Shown: piece by piece, positions 12,606-22,000 of the stretch
How the letters are laid out: each line of letters begins with the position of its first letter
How positions within the stretch are numbered: position 1 is the first letter of the stretch
From: Delftia sp. PS-11
GTDB taxonomy: Bacteria > Pseudomonadota > Gammaproteobacteria > Burkholderiales > Burkholderiaceae_C
Direction of reading: 5' to 3'
Assembly: GCF_029870285.1 (NCBI RefSeq)
Contig: NZ_JACSYA010000003.1
Coordinates: 62,001 to 126,000, forward strand
Length of the DNA: 64,000 bases
Position numbers and translations under genes: made by a program
Notes under the pieces: model-generated
Seen by the model: only the letters and a program-made list of their open reading frames with translations
The model's database searches: none
What the model was told of the DNA's origin: nothing

Positions 12606-13282
12606 GCGGATGTCTCCTGGTGGTTGTGGCGGGAGGGGGAGCCGGGGTAGGCGCTGTGCCAGGCGGCCATGAAGCGCTGTGCGCGCCTGCCCACCTCGGT
12701 CGCGTCATGGCCTGGCTGGTAGAGCGCCGAGCCCAGGCCGAAACCGGTGGCGCCTGCAGCCGCATAGCTGGCGATGTCCTCGGGCGTGATGCCGCCCACT
12801 GCGATCAGGGCCAGAGGCGGGCGCAGCACGGCACGCCAGGCCTTGAGCACGGCCGCACCGAGCTGCTCTGCGGGAAACATCTTGAGCGCGTCCGCGCCGG
12901 CGTCCAGCGCTGCAAACGACTCGGTAGGGGTGGCCACCCCTGGTATGCATGCCATGCCTGTGGCCTTGGCAGCCCGGATCACGCAGGTGTCGGTGTGCGG
13001 CATGACCACGAACTGCCCCCCCGCGTTGCGCACAGCCTCGCAATCGCCTGCACGCAGCACCGTGCCCGCGCCGACCAGGCAGTCCGCCGGCAGGCTGGCA
13101 CGCAGCCGCGCGATGCTGGCCAGCGGCTTGGGCGAATTGAGTGGCACTTCGATGAGGCGAAAACCTTGCGCATACAGTGCCAGGCCCACGGCATGCGCAG
13201 CTTCTGGCGCCATGCCGCGCAAAATGGCGATCAGGCCGCAGTCGGCCAGCTGTCGCTGGAGCCGGGATGGGATGTCGGTCAT
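12602..13282 (-). CDS. dgoA: 2-dehydro-3-deoxy-6-phosphogalactonate aldolase DgoA
   Basis: Class I aldolase of the KDPG/KHG family that splits 2-dehydro-3-deoxy-6-phosphogalactonate into pyruvate and glyceraldehyde 3-phosphate. The 226-residue protein shows [15 protein letters not shown] (catalytic Glu), LVGAGTVL, and the Schiff-base lysine in [13 protein letters not shown]. It lies between dgoK (21 bases upstream) and dgoD (4-base overlap). The gene is separate from dgoD, as in most bacteria. Confidence 0.94.
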   Translation of the reverse strand: MTDIPSRLQRQLADCGLIAILRGMAPEAAHAVGLALYAQGFRLIEVPLNSPKPLASIARLRASLPADCLVGAGTVLRAGDCEAVRNAGGQFVVMPHTDTCVIRAAKATGMACIPGVATPTESFAALDAGADALKMFPAEQLGAAVLKAWRAVLRPPLALIAVGGITPEDIASYAAAGATGFGLGSALYQPGHDATEVGRRAQRFMAAWHSAYPGSPSRHNHQETSA

Positions 13283-13303
13283 GAGGGTCCTCCTGCAGGT
13301 GGT

Positions 13304-14275
13304 TCAGGCCAGGCCGGCCAGGCTGGCGATATGCCAGAGTCCCCGCTCGGTGGCCGCTGGCATCTGCAGCGGCGTTTCGAAGCCAAGCACGGACAGCGCC
13401 CGCGCATAGCGGGTGCACAGCGCCTCGTCGCCGCAGAGCACGATGCGCGGCATGGCCTCTGTACTGCGCAGTACGCTGGCCATGGCGGCGACCTCATGAC
13501 CGATCAGCAGGCCCGAGAGGTAGTCGGCCTGTGCCGAGGCCGTGAGTTCGCCCGCCAGGCCCAGCGTGCGGGTGCTGAAGGCGGTGGACAGCGGCCCGAG
13601 CCGGCCCGCCTGCGAGGCGGCAGTTTCCACGCCGCGCCCGAAAGCCTGGGCATCGTGGGTGCCCGTGCCGTGCATGGTGCGGCCCAGGATGGAGTGGCTG
13701 CGCAGCAGGGCATAGATCTCGCCGGTCATGAAGCTGTCGAAATGCCGCACCTCGCTGCCCTGCACGCGCACCCATTTGCTGTGCGTGCCCGGCAGACAGA
13801 TGAGCAGGTCCTGCGCCGAGCCGTGCGCCGTTGTCAGGCTGGCCAGCACGCCCGCCACCTGGGTCTCTTCGCCACGCATGACATTGGGCAGCGGGCCCTG
13901 CTGGATCAGCCCTGCGATGATGTGCAGTGGCGTGGCGCCGGCGCGGGGCACGCGCTCCAGCCGGGTGGCCAGGCTGTCCAGCCGTGCGGGCATACCGAGA
14001 TAGGGTGTCTCGCGCCAGCCCTGAGCGCTGCCGACCATGCCGCAGGCGATCAGGGGCAGCTGTGGATCGGCATGCAGCCAGTCTCCGCAGGCCAGACCCA
14101 GTGCGCGCTCGAAGGCCGCGCCAGTCTCCTCCTCCTTCACCAGGCACTGCGCGCGGGGCAGATTCATGATGCCCCACGGCAGGTGCCTGCGCTCCAGCAG
14201 ACGGCCACATGGGCCCAGGCGGTAGGCCCGCAGCGAGGAAGTGCCCCAGTCCAGGGCCAGCAAAGCACTGTGCAT
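13304..14275 (-). CDS. dgoK: 2-dehydro-3-deoxygalactonokinase DgoK
   Basis: Phosphorylates 2-dehydro-3-deoxygalactonate at C6, between the DgoD and DgoA steps. The 323-residue protein has the actin-like phosphate-binding motif LDWGTSSLRAYRL at its N-terminus and ICLPGTHSKWV in the middle, both diagnostic of this kinase family. I chose the ATG at 14275 (MHSALLALDWGT). The frame is open to 14452, but that stretch crosses the divergent promoter region. An AGGA lies just upstream of the ATG. First gene of the operon dgoKADT. Confidence 0.92.
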   Translation of the reverse strand: MHSALLALDWGTSSLRAYRLGPCGRLLERRHLPWGIMNLPRAQCLVKEEETGAAFERALGLACGDWLHADPQLPLIACGMVGSAQGWRETPYLGMPARLDSLATRLERVPRAGATPLHIIAGLIQQGPLPNVMRGEETQVAGVLASLTTAHGSAQDLLICLPGTHSKWVRVQGSEVRHFDSFMTGEIYALLRSHSILGRTMHGTGTHDAQAFGRGVETAASQAGRLGPLSTAFSTRTLGLAGELTASAQADYLSGLLIGHEVAAMASVLRSTEAMPRIVLCGDEALCTRYARALSVLGFETPLQMPAATERGLWHIASLAGLA

Positions 14276-14467
14276 CGTGTCCTGTCTCCATTCAGGGCGT
14301 TGGCTGTCGCATGCTGGGCACAGTGTAGGCCTATTTGTTTGAAATCTCAATATAAGGGATGTAGTCCTAAACATAGGGATTTTAAATTCGCGTGGCGGCT
14401 GTGCTGGCTGATGTATCGTTGGCACTGGCGAGCAGTCCGTCTCGTATTGCATGGGAGACCCACACTC
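14276..14467. promoter_or_regulatory. Divergent dgoK / IclR-regulator control region
   Basis: This 192-base gap lies between two divergent starts. Its A+T-rich core (about 14325-14395) holds ATAAGGGAT at 14352-14360 and ATAGGGAT at 14373-14380. The GGGAT cores are 20 bases apart, two helical turns on one face. A further imperfect dyad links AAATCTC at 14343 with GGGATTT at 14376. IclR proteins bind paired sites in such gaps, so these are likely operators. No clear -35/-10 pair can be fixed for either direction. Confidence 0.45.
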
Positions 14468-15274
14468 TTGAACCGGCCGTTACCGCCTCTTGCGACCGAA
14501 GCCGCCGCGCTGTCGGGCACCCAGACCCTGATGCGCGGCCTGGCTGTCATTCATGCCGTGGCCGATGGCTGCCGCGATCTCAAGGCGCTGTGCGCGCGCA
14601 CGGGCATCGCGCGCAGCACCGTACACCGCCTTGCCAGCCTGCTGGTGCGTGAGCGCTACCTGCGCAGCATCTCCGGCAGCGGCTATGCGCTGGGCCCCAG
14701 GCTGATCGAGCTGGGCTTTCAGGCGCGCGCCGAGCTGTCTCTGGTGGAGTTGGCGCGGCCCCACCTCGAAGCGCTGGCACAGTCCACAGGCGAGACCATC
14801 CATCTGGCCGTGCGCGACGGCGACGAGGTTCTCTACCTGGACAAGATTGCGGGAACGCACGGGCTGGAGATGCGCTCACGTGTGGGGCAGCGCATGCCGT
14901 TGGCCTATACCGGGGTGGGCAAGGCACTGCTGCTCGATGCGCAGGAGTCCGAGTGGCTGAGGGTGTTCGAGGCTGGGCAGCCTGCCGCCCGTCTCTGTGG
15001 CCCCGGACTGTGCTGGCCCGACTTCGTGGCGCGCATGCGCAGCTATGCCCAGGGTGGCTATGCCTACGATCTGGAGGACAATGAGCCATCGGTACGCTGC
15101 GTAGCCGCGCCTGTGCGCGCGGCCGGCGGAGCCATCGTGGCGGGCCTGAGCGTCAGCAGCACCGTGCCTTATCTGTCGCTGCAGCGCATGGAGCAGTTGC
15201 GCCCGGTCGTGCAGGCTGCGGCGGCTGCGGTTTCCAGTGAGCTGGGGTTTGTTGCGGTGCCCAGACCCGCCTGA
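14468..15274 (+). CDS. IclR-family transcriptional regulator
   Basis: Probable local regulator of the galactonate operon, which it faces divergently. It has an N-terminal winged helix-turn-helix (LKALCARTGIARSTVHRLASLLVRERYL). The C-terminal IclR ligand domain (from about residue 90) includes the family segments GETIHLAVRDGDEVLYLDKI and RVGQRMPLAYTGVGKALL. I favour the TTG at 14468 (MNRPLPPLATEAAAL, 268 residues) because a GGGAGA lies 9 bases before it. The ATG at 14531 is an alternative that removes 21 residues. E. coli uses a GntR-type DgoR for the same job. Confidence 0.88.
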   Translation: MNRPLPPLATEAAALSGTQTLMRGLAVIHAVADGCRDLKALCARTGIARSTVHRLASLLVRERYLRSISGSGYALGPRLIELGFQARAELSLVELARPHLEALAQSTGETIHLAVRDGDEVLYLDKIAGTHGLEMRSRVGQRMPLAYTGVGKALLLDAQESEWLRVFEAGQPAARLCGPGLCWPDFVARMRSYAQGGYAYDLEDNEPSVRCVAAPVRAAGGAIVAGLSVSSTVPYLSLQRMEQLRPVVQAAAAAVSSELGFVAVPRPA

Positions 15275-16319
15275 GAGCGGGTCGGCCCCGCCGCAAGGCG
15301 GCAGTGCCGTGGGGGAAGTGCGCAGGCCTGCCCTGCAGGCTTTCGCCCCCGTGCGCTGGCTGCCTGGCGGCCATGCGCAGACCATCTGGCCTGCCCTGTA
15401 TGCGCGCCAGCGGCCCGCAGGCCATGCGCCACCAGTCTGGACCTGGGAGCGCTGGGAGACGGCGGATGGCGATTTCATCGATGTGGCACTGCGCGAGGCG
15501 CCGCAGGCACGCAGCGGCGCGCCCTGGCTCGTGCTTTTCCATGGCCTCGAAGGCTCGGCGTCCAGCCACTACGTGCAGGCCATGGCCTATGTGGCCGGCC
15601 AGCGGGGGTGGCATCTGGCCGTTCCGCATTTCCGGGGCTGCAGCGGGCAGATCAACCATGCGCCGCGTGCCTACCACTGCGCAGACTCCGATGAACTGGA
15701 CTGGATGCTGCGCCGCATGCGCGCCAGGGCTTCGGGGCCGCTGTATGCGATGGGCGTGTCGCTGGGGGGCAATGTACTGGCCCGATGGGCCGGGCTGCAG
15801 GAGAGTGCCGCGCGTGGCGTCGTGCAGGCGCTGGCCGTGGTCAGTGCGCCGCTGGATCTGGTGGCGGGCGGCATGGCCCTGGGCCGTGGCCTGAACCGCC
15901 ACCTCTATGCCCGCATGTTCCTGCGCACCCTGGTGCCCAAGGCGCTGGCCAAATGGCGGCAGTTCCCGGGCCTGTTCGACCGGGAGGCCGTCTTGCGCGC
16001 GCGCGACCTGCATGCTTTCGACGATGCCTTCACGGCACCTGTCCACGGTTTTCGTGATGCAATGGACTATTGGCGCCAGGCATCGGCCAGGCCTTTGCTG
16101 GGCGGCATCGCTGTGCCGGCCCTGGTACTCAATGCGCTGGACGATCCTTTTGTGCCGGCCGCCAGCCTGCCTGCAGCCCATGAAGCCAGCGCCCGGGTTA
16201 CGCTGTGGCAGCCGCCGCAGGGCGGCCATGTGGGCTTTGCGCAGGGGCGCTGGCCCGGCCATGTGATGGCCATGCCGCAGGCTGTGGCCCGGTGGCTGGC
16301 GCACAGCGACGGAGAATGA
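15237..16319 (+). CDS. YheT/EMB8-type alpha/beta hydrolase
   Basis: Alpha/beta-hydrolase of the YheT family, whose substrates are poorly defined (lipids or esters suggested). The 360-residue frame has FAPVRWLPGGHAQTIWP near the start, the oxyanion region LFHGLEGS, and the nucleophile elbow GVSLGGN with Ser about 175. The acid DPFVP comes next, then the His in GGHVGF near the C-terminus, so the triad looks complete. The start is uncertain: GTG at 15237 overlaps the upstream regulator by 38 bases; GTG codons at 15309 and 15318 are alternatives that drop a low-complexity N-terminus. The following gene overlaps its stop by 4 bases. Confidence 0.85.
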   Translation: MSWGLLRCPDPPESGSAPPQGGSAVGEVRRPALQAFAPVRWLPGGHAQTIWPALYARQRPAGHAPPVWTWERWETADGDFIDVALREAPQARSGAPWLVLFHGLEGSASSHYVQAMAYVAGQRGWHLAVPHFRGCSGQINHAPRAYHCADSDELDWMLRRMRARASGPLYAMGVSLGGNVLARWAGLQESAARGVVQALAVVSAPLDLVAGGMALGRGLNRHLYARMFLRTLVPKALAKWRQFPGLFDREAVLRARDLHAFDDAFTAPVHGFRDAMDYWRQASARPLLGGIAVPALVLNALDDPFVPAASLPAAHEASARVTLWQPPQGGHVGFAQGRWPGHVMAMPQAVARWLAHSDGE

Positions 16320-16885
16320 ATGCAATGGACGATATCGTGAAGCAGGCCATGGCCAAATGGCCGAATGTCCCTGCCTGCAGCGGCTGGCTGGGCCTGGATG
16401 CGCGTGGCCAGTGGCATCTGCGCGATGATGCGGCACAGGCCTGCGGGGCGTTTGCCAGTGGCATGCCCGGTGCCAGGGGCACTCCGGTGCGCCATGACAA
16501 GCTCGCTCAGTTCATTGGCCGCAACTATCTGCCACAGCCTGACGGCTGCTGGTTCTTCCAGAATGGGCCGCAGCGCGTCTATGTGGAGCTCGAATGCGCG
16601 CCATGGGTCTGGAGGTTGCGCTGGGATGGCAGCGCGCTGCATCTGCACAGCCATACCGGCGTGCAACTCCAGGCGCAGGCGGTGAAGGCTGCACTGGCCG
16701 ATGAGCGGGGGCATCTGTACCTGGCGCTTCCCCTGGGCCTGGGTCTGGTTCATACGCAGGACATGCTCGATGCCGTGTCTGCCATGGAGGCAGGAGTCCT
16801 GCCGGAATGCGAGCAGGCGCGGTTCGACATGCTGCCCCAGCGCTTCGGTTTCGTGCGCAGCCCGCAAATGCAAAAAGCCGGCTGA
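16316..16885 (+). CDS. Conserved hypothetical protein (DUF2944-like)
   Basis: A 189-residue soluble-looking protein with no signal peptide or membrane segment. Tryptophan- and glycine-containing motifs such as GWLGLDARGQWHLRDD, FIGRNYLPQ and WFFQNGPQRVYVELE suggest a compact beta-rich domain. I believe similar proteins are encoded next to YheT-like hydrolases in other Burkholderiales under a DUF label, but the label is from memory. The ATG at 16316 overlaps the hydrolase stop (ATGA), so the two are probably co-translated. Its stop codon lies inside the terminator of the convergent cytochrome gene. Confidence 0.7.
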   Translation: MNAMDDIVKQAMAKWPNVPACSGWLGLDARGQWHLRDDAAQACGAFASGMPGARGTPVRHDKLAQFIGRNYLPQPDGCWFFQNGPQRVYVELECAPWVWRLRWDGSALHLHSHTGVQLQAQAVKAALADERGHLYLALPLGLGLVHTQDMLDAVSAMEAGVLPECEQARFDMLPQRFGFVRSPQMQKAG

Positions 16886-16893
16886 GCCGGCTT
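16875..16893 (-). terminator. Terminator of the cytochrome gene, overlapping the opposite gene's stop
   Basis: AAGCCGGC-TGA-GCCGGCTT forms a perfect 8-bp stem. On the minus strand it is followed by TTTTTG-like sequence. The three loop bases are the TGA stop of the plus-strand gene at 16316, so one hairpin serves the end of both genes. Confidence 0.7.
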
Positions 16894-16911
16894 GTTGCGA
16901 GAAGCAGTGGA

Positions 16912-17439
16912 TCAATTGGCGGGAGCGGCCGCGCCTTCCGCTGCAGGAGGCTTGGGCTCTTCGAACTTGCCGCCGCCAGCATTCGCCATGTAGACGACGC
17001 CGCGCGCGATCTCGGTGTCATTGAAATCGCCGCCACCCTGGGGGGCCATGGCACCCTTGCCCTTGAGCGCCGAATGCACCAGCGCCTCAAGACCCTGCGA
17101 CAGGCGAGGGCCCCAGGCTGCAGCATCCTGGAACTTGGGAGCGCCTGCGGCGCCCGTGGCGTGGCAGGCTGCGCACTGGCCCTTGAAGACTTCCTCGCCC
17201 GAACGCAGCGGACGATTGGCGTCGCGTATTTCCACCAGGCCCACCTTCTGCAGGCGCTGGGCCTTGGCCATCTCGGTCTGGGACGCGCCTGCGCCTGCCT
17301 TGTCGGCCGAGCTCACGTACTGCACCAGGCCGATGATCACAAACACCGGAACCACGAACGAGAAAAAAACCGCGATCAGCAGCTGCCGGGGATTCTTGAT
17401 CGGGCCCGTATGGGCCTCTTCGGTGTGGGTTGCGCTCAT
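16912..17439 (-). CDS. Membrane-anchored cytochrome c (c5-like)
   Basis: A 175-residue protein with a short cytoplasmic N-terminus, one membrane anchor (about residues 20-42, IAVFFSFVVPVFVIIGLVQYV) and one heme-c site CAACH near residue 91. A Met ligand region follows in GAMAPQGG, with an Ala/Pro-rich tail. This matches the cytochrome c5 / CycB-like electron carriers that feed terminal oxidases in betaproteobacteria. The gene stands alone on the minus strand with a GAGGA before the ATG, its own -10 box and its own terminator. The precise partner is not shown by the sequence. Confidence 0.9.
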   Translation of the reverse strand: MSATHTEEAHTGPIKNPRQLLIAVFFSFVVPVFVIIGLVQYVSSADKAGAGASQTEMAKAQRLQKVGLVEIRDANRPLRSGEEVFKGQCAACHATGAAGAPKFQDAAAWGPRLSQGLEALVHSALKGKGAMAPQGGGDFNDTEIARGVVYMANAGGGKFEEPKPPAAEGAAAPAN

Positions 17440-17479
17440 GGAGTCCTCTTGTGTTGCCGGGGGCGTGAGTCAACAACAA

Positions 17480-17485
17480 ATTATA
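17480..17485 (-). promoter_or_regulatory. -10 box upstream of the cytochrome gene
   Basis: A perfect TATAAT on the minus strand, about 41 bases before the ATG at 17439. The -35 region at 17-18 bases is weak. Confidence 0.5.
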
Positions 17486-17585
17486 TCGACGGCCCCCGCG
17501 CAGACACTGCGCGCAGACCCGGGTTGACCTGGGGCGTACATATGCCATGAGATGGATCAATGAATTCGCAGATGCCCATGGACAA

Positions 17586-17618
17586 AGAGGTGCCCGCCCT
17601 GGTGTGGCGGGCACCTCT
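17586..17618 (-). terminator. Terminator of the RND efflux operon
   Basis: Perfect 13-bp stem AGAGGTGCCCGCC / GGCGGGCACCTCT with a 7-base loop, 23 bases past the stop of the outer-membrane factor gene. The minus-strand exit runs into TTTGTCC. Confidence 0.8.
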
Positions 17619-17640
17619 TCGGTGCATGGACGGGCCCCGG

Positions 17641-19086
17641 CTACTGCGCTGTGGCAGCCGCCGTGGCTGTCTTGTCACTCCAGCCGCCGCCCAGCGCCTT
17701 GTACAGCGCGATCTGGTTGAGCAGCTGCGCCAGGCGCACGCTCACGGTGGACTGCTCCAGAGCGAACAGCGACCGCTGGGCGTCCAGCAGGTCCAGGTAG
17801 CTGGCCACGCCGTTGCTGTAGCGCAGGTCGGACAGCTTCAGGCGTGCCTGCTCTGCTTCGAGCTGGGCGCGCTGGGCGCTGAGCTGATCGCGCAGCGTGT
17901 CCTGGCTGTCCAGTGCATCGGAGACCTCGCGGAAAGCGCTCTGGATGGACTTCTCGTACTGTGCAACGGCCACTTCCCGTTCGACCTTGGCCGCTGCGAG
18001 GTTGGCCGAGTTGCGCCCTGCATCGAAGATGGGCAATGTGGCCGATGGCGCCAGGGTGAAGCCCCAGCTGCCGCTCTTGAACAGGCCTGACAGCTCATTG
18101 CTGGCCGTGCCGAACTGTCCCGTCAGCGCGATGCGCGGGAAGAAGGCCGCGCGTGCAGCGCCGATGTTGGCATTGGCGCTGATCAGCTGCTGCTCGGCCT
18201 GGCGGATGTCCGGGCGCTGCGTGAGCAGGTCCGAAGGCAGTCCTGCCGGCACGGCGGGCAGATCTGCGGCATCGCTCAGGCCCTGGCCCAGGCTGGCGCT
18301 GATGGGCGCGGGCAGTGCCTGGCCCAGCAGCAGCACCAGCGCGTTCTCGTCCAGTGCGCGCTGGCGCTGCTGCTGGGCCAGCGTAGCGCGTGCGGCCTCG
18401 GTCAGCGAGACGGCCTGGCGGTAGTCCAGCTCGGAAGCCACGCCGGTATCGAAGCGCAGCTTGGCCAGCTTGATCGATTCCTCGCGCGTCTGCAGCGTGT
18501 CACGCGAAATCTTCAGTAACTGCTCGTCGGCCAGCAGCGTGTACCAGGCGCTGGCCACGGAGGCTACCAGGCTGGTCTGCGCGGCGCGGCGCGCTTCCTC
18601 GGTGGCCAGGTACTGGGCGAGTGCTGCTTCCTTGAGGCTGCCGATGCGGCCGAAGAAATCCAGCTCCCATGCGGTGACCGCCAGGCCGACCTGGTAGCTG
18701 TTGGTGTACCTGCTGCCCGAGCCCGAGCCCGAGCCCGAGGCGCTCGGCGCCCGGCTGGCATTGACGCCCGTGCTGACCGTCGGGAACTGGTCAGCGCGTG
18801 TGATCCGGTACTGTGCCTGGGCCCGCTCGATGTTGAGAGCGGCCACGCGCAGGTCGCGGTTGTTGTCCAGCGCGATGCGCACCAGCTGCTGCAGCCGGGC
18901 ATCCTGGAAATAGTCCTGCCAGGGCCGCTGCGCGGCAGCGGGGCTGCCCGCTGCCGCGGCAGTCGCGTCCGCGCGGGTGTACTGGGCCGCGACCGGTGCG
19001 GCCGGACGCTCGTAGGTCGGGATGAGCGAGCATCCTGCCAGGAGCAGGGCGGCAGCTGCTGCCACCGGGGTACTGCGATTAATCAT
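17641..19086 (-). CDS. RND efflux outer-membrane lipoprotein (OprM/NodT family)
   Basis: Outer-membrane channel of a tripartite drug-efflux pump. The 481-residue protein has a lipoprotein signal with lipobox LLAGC (Cys about 19) followed by SLIPTYERP, the normal NodT-family beginning. Two repeated coiled-coil hairpin modules follow (about 60-270 and 270-460), with YQVGLAVTAWELDFFGRIG and GFTLAPSATLPIFDAGR at equivalent places. It overlaps the RND gene by 8 bases. A (CCCGAG)4 microsatellite encodes a Gly-Ser run in an exposed loop. Confidence 0.94.
   Translation of the reverse strand: MINRSTPVAAAAALLLAGCSLIPTYERPAAPVAAQYTRADATAAAAGSPAAAQRPWQDYFQDARLQQLVRIALDNNRDLRVAALNIERAQAQYRITRADQFPTVSTGVNASRAPSASGSGSGSGSRYTNSYQVGLAVTAWELDFFGRIGSLKEAALAQYLATEEARRAAQTSLVASVASAWYTLLADEQLLKISRDTLQTREESIKLAKLRFDTGVASELDYRQAVSLTEAARATLAQQQRQRALDENALVLLLGQALPAPISASLGQGLSDAADLPAVPAGLPSDLLTQRPDIRQAEQQLISANANIGAARAAFFPRIALTGQFGTASNELSGLFKSGSWGFTLAPSATLPIFDAGRNSANLAAAKVEREVAVAQYEKSIQSAFREVSDALDSQDTLRDQLSAQRAQLEAEQARLKLSDLRYSNGVASYLDLLDAQRSLFALEQSTVSVRLAQLLNQIALYKALGGGWSDKTATAAATAQ
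18716..18739. repeat. Four-unit 6-bp tandem repeat inside the channel gene
   Basis: CCCGAG is repeated four times without change. On the coding strand it encodes alternating Gly and Ser. Copy-number change would add or remove two residues without shifting frame, so it can vary silently in an extracellular or periplasmic loop. Confidence 0.75.
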
Positions 19087-22000
19087 GGCTCAAGGCCTCC
19101 TTGCCACCCATGGGGGCTGGCGGGTTGTGCGGTTTGATCTTGCCCTTGAACAGCTTGCGCACCACAACGAAGAAGGTGGGCACGAACAGCACGGCCAGCA
19201 CGGTGCCGGTGACCATGCCGCCGAGCACGCCGGTGCCGATGGCGCGCTGGCTGGCCGAGCTGGCGCCCGAGGCGATCACCAGAGGCACCACGCCCAGGCC
19301 GAAGGCCAGCGAGGTCATGATGATGGGGCGGAAGCGCAGGTGGGCGGCTTCCAGCGCAGCTTCGATCAGGCCCTTGCCTTCTGCCTGCAGGTCCTTGGCG
19401 AATTCCACGATCAGGATGGCGTTCTTCGCCGACAGGCCGATCACCGTGACCAGACCGATCTGGAAGTACACGTCATTGGAATAGTGGCGCATCAGGGTGG
19501 CCAGCACCACGCCCAGCAGGCCCAGAGGCACGACCAGAATCACCGACAGCGGGATGGACCAGCTCTCATACAGCGCGGCCAGGCACAGGAAGACGGCCAG
19601 GATGGCGAATGCGTACAGGAAGATGGCCTGCGAGCCTGCGAGCTTTTCCTCGCGCGACTGGCCCGTCCATTCGAAGCCAAAGCCTTCGGGCAGCCTTGCG
19701 GCGAGCTTTTCCATCTCCGCCATGGCATCGCCCGAGCTGTAGCCAGGCGCGGCCGAGCCCTCCAGGCGCACGGCAGGGTAGCCGTTGTAGCGCACGGTCT
19801 GCTGTGCACCCTTGACCCACCTGGTCGTGGCAAAGGCCGACAGCGGCACGGCATCTCCCTTGGCGTTGCGCGCGTTCAGGCGCAGCAGGTCATCCGGCTG
19901 CATGCGGGCCGGGGCATCGGCCTGCACGATCACGCGCTGCAGACGTCCCTGGTTGGGGAAGTCATTGACATAGGACGAACCCAGCGCCGTGGACAGGGTG
20001 GCATTGATCGAGGTGAAGTCCACGCCCAGGGCGTTGGCCTTGTCGCGGTCGATCTCGATGCGCAGCTGGGGCGCATCTTCCAGGCCGTCGGGGCGCACGC
20101 CGGTCAGCACTTTGCTCTGCCCTGCCATGCCCAGCAGCATGTTGCGTGCATTGATCAGTGCGTCATGGCCGTGGCCTGCGCGGTCCTGCAGGCGGAACGA
20201 GAAGCCCACGGCATTGCCCAGCTCGGGGATGGGCGGCGGGTTGACAGCAAACACGAAGGCATCGCGGATGCCGGCGGTCATGCCCATGATGCGGCCCGTC
20301 AGGCTGTCCACCGACGAGTTCGCGCCCTTGCGCTCGGACCAGTCCTTGAGCGGCACGAAGGCGATCGCGGCATTCTGGCCCTGGCCCGAGAAGCTGAAGC
20401 CCAGGATGCTGATCATGTCGGCCACTTCAGGCTGCGGCAGCACGGCCTGCTCGATCTGCTGGACGACTTCCAGCGTGCGCTCCTTGGCTGCGCCCGGCGG
20501 CAGCTGCACGTTGACGATGAAGTAGCCCTGGTCTTCGGTGGGCAGGAACGAGGTGGGCAGGCCGCGGAAAACCACCACGGCGGCGGCAATCACGGCCAGA
20601 TACACGCCGATCATCATCACCGAGCGCTGCAGCAGGCGGCCGACCCAGCCCTCGTAGGACTTGGCATAGCGCGCGAAGGTGCGGTTGAACCAGCCGAAGA
20701 AGCCGGTCTTCTCGTGGTGGTGGCCCGCTTCCACGGGCTTGAGCAGCGTCGCGCACAGCGCGGGCGTCAGCGTCAGCGCCATGAATGCCGAGAAGGCGAT
20801 GGAGGCCACCATCACGATCGCGAACTGCCGGTAGATGTTGCCCGTGGAGCCTGAAAAGAACGCCAGGGGCACGAACACCGCGATCAGCACCAGCGTGATG
20901 CCCACGATGGCGCCCGAGATCTGGCCCATGGCCTTGATGGCCGCGTCGCGCGGCGACAGGCCTTCCTCGCTCATGATGCGCTCGACGTTCTCCACGACCA
21001 CGATGGCATCGTCCACCACGATGCCGATGACCAGCACCATGCCGAACATGGCCAGCACGTTGATCGAGAAGCCCACGGTCTGCATGACGGCAAAAGTGCC
21101 CAGCAGTGCGACCGGCACCACGATGGTGGGGATCAGGGTGTAGCGCCAGTTCTGCAGGAACAGGAACATCACCAGGAACACCAGCACGATGGCTTCCAGC
21201 AGCGTGTGGGCGACCTTCTCGATGGAGATGCTCACGAACTTGGAGCTGTCATAGGGAATAGAGTAGTTCACGCCCTTGGGGAAGAACTTCTGCAGCTGCT
21301 CCATGCGCGCGTGCACAGCCTTGGCCGTGGCCAGCGCATTGCCGCTGGGCGTCAGCTGCACGCCAATGCCCACGGCGTCCTTGCCGTTGAGTCTGGTGGA
21401 TGTGGCGTAGGTCTGGCCGCCGATTTCCACCGTGGCGACGTCCTTGAGGCGCACGGTCGAGCCGTCGGCGTTGGCGCGCAGCACGATCTGCTCGAACTGC
21501 TCCACCGAGGTCAGCTGGCCCTTGACGGTCACCGTGGCAGCGATCTTCTGGCCCGTGATGTTGGGCAGGTCGCCGATGGCGCCGCTGGCCACCTGGGCGT
21601 TCTGGCTGCGGATGGCGGCCGTCACGTCCTCGATGGACAGCTTGTAGCCCTTGAGCTTGGCCGGGTCGAACCAGATGCGCATGGCCTTCTCGGAGCCGAA
21701 CAGCTGGGCCTGGCCCACGCCGGCCACCCGCTGGATTTCCGGCACGATGTTGCGCGATGCGTAGTCGCCCAGTGCCACGGTGTCGTAAGCCTTGGCATCC
21801 TCGGAGGACAGCATGATGAACATCAGGAAGTTGCGGGCCGCCTTGTCCACGCGCACGCCCTGCTGCGTCACCGTTGCCGGCAGGCGCGGCGTGGCACGCG
21901 ACAGGCGGTTTTGCACATCCACCTGCGCCAGGTCCTCATTAGTGCCGGGCTCGAAGCTGATGGTGATGCTGCCCGTGCCATCGGCCTGGGCCACGGACTC

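Noticed and set aside
12620-14467. Extension of the IclR frame far upstream (to 12620)
   Set aside because: The extra part runs antisense through dgoA and dgoK; IclR similarity begins only after 14468.
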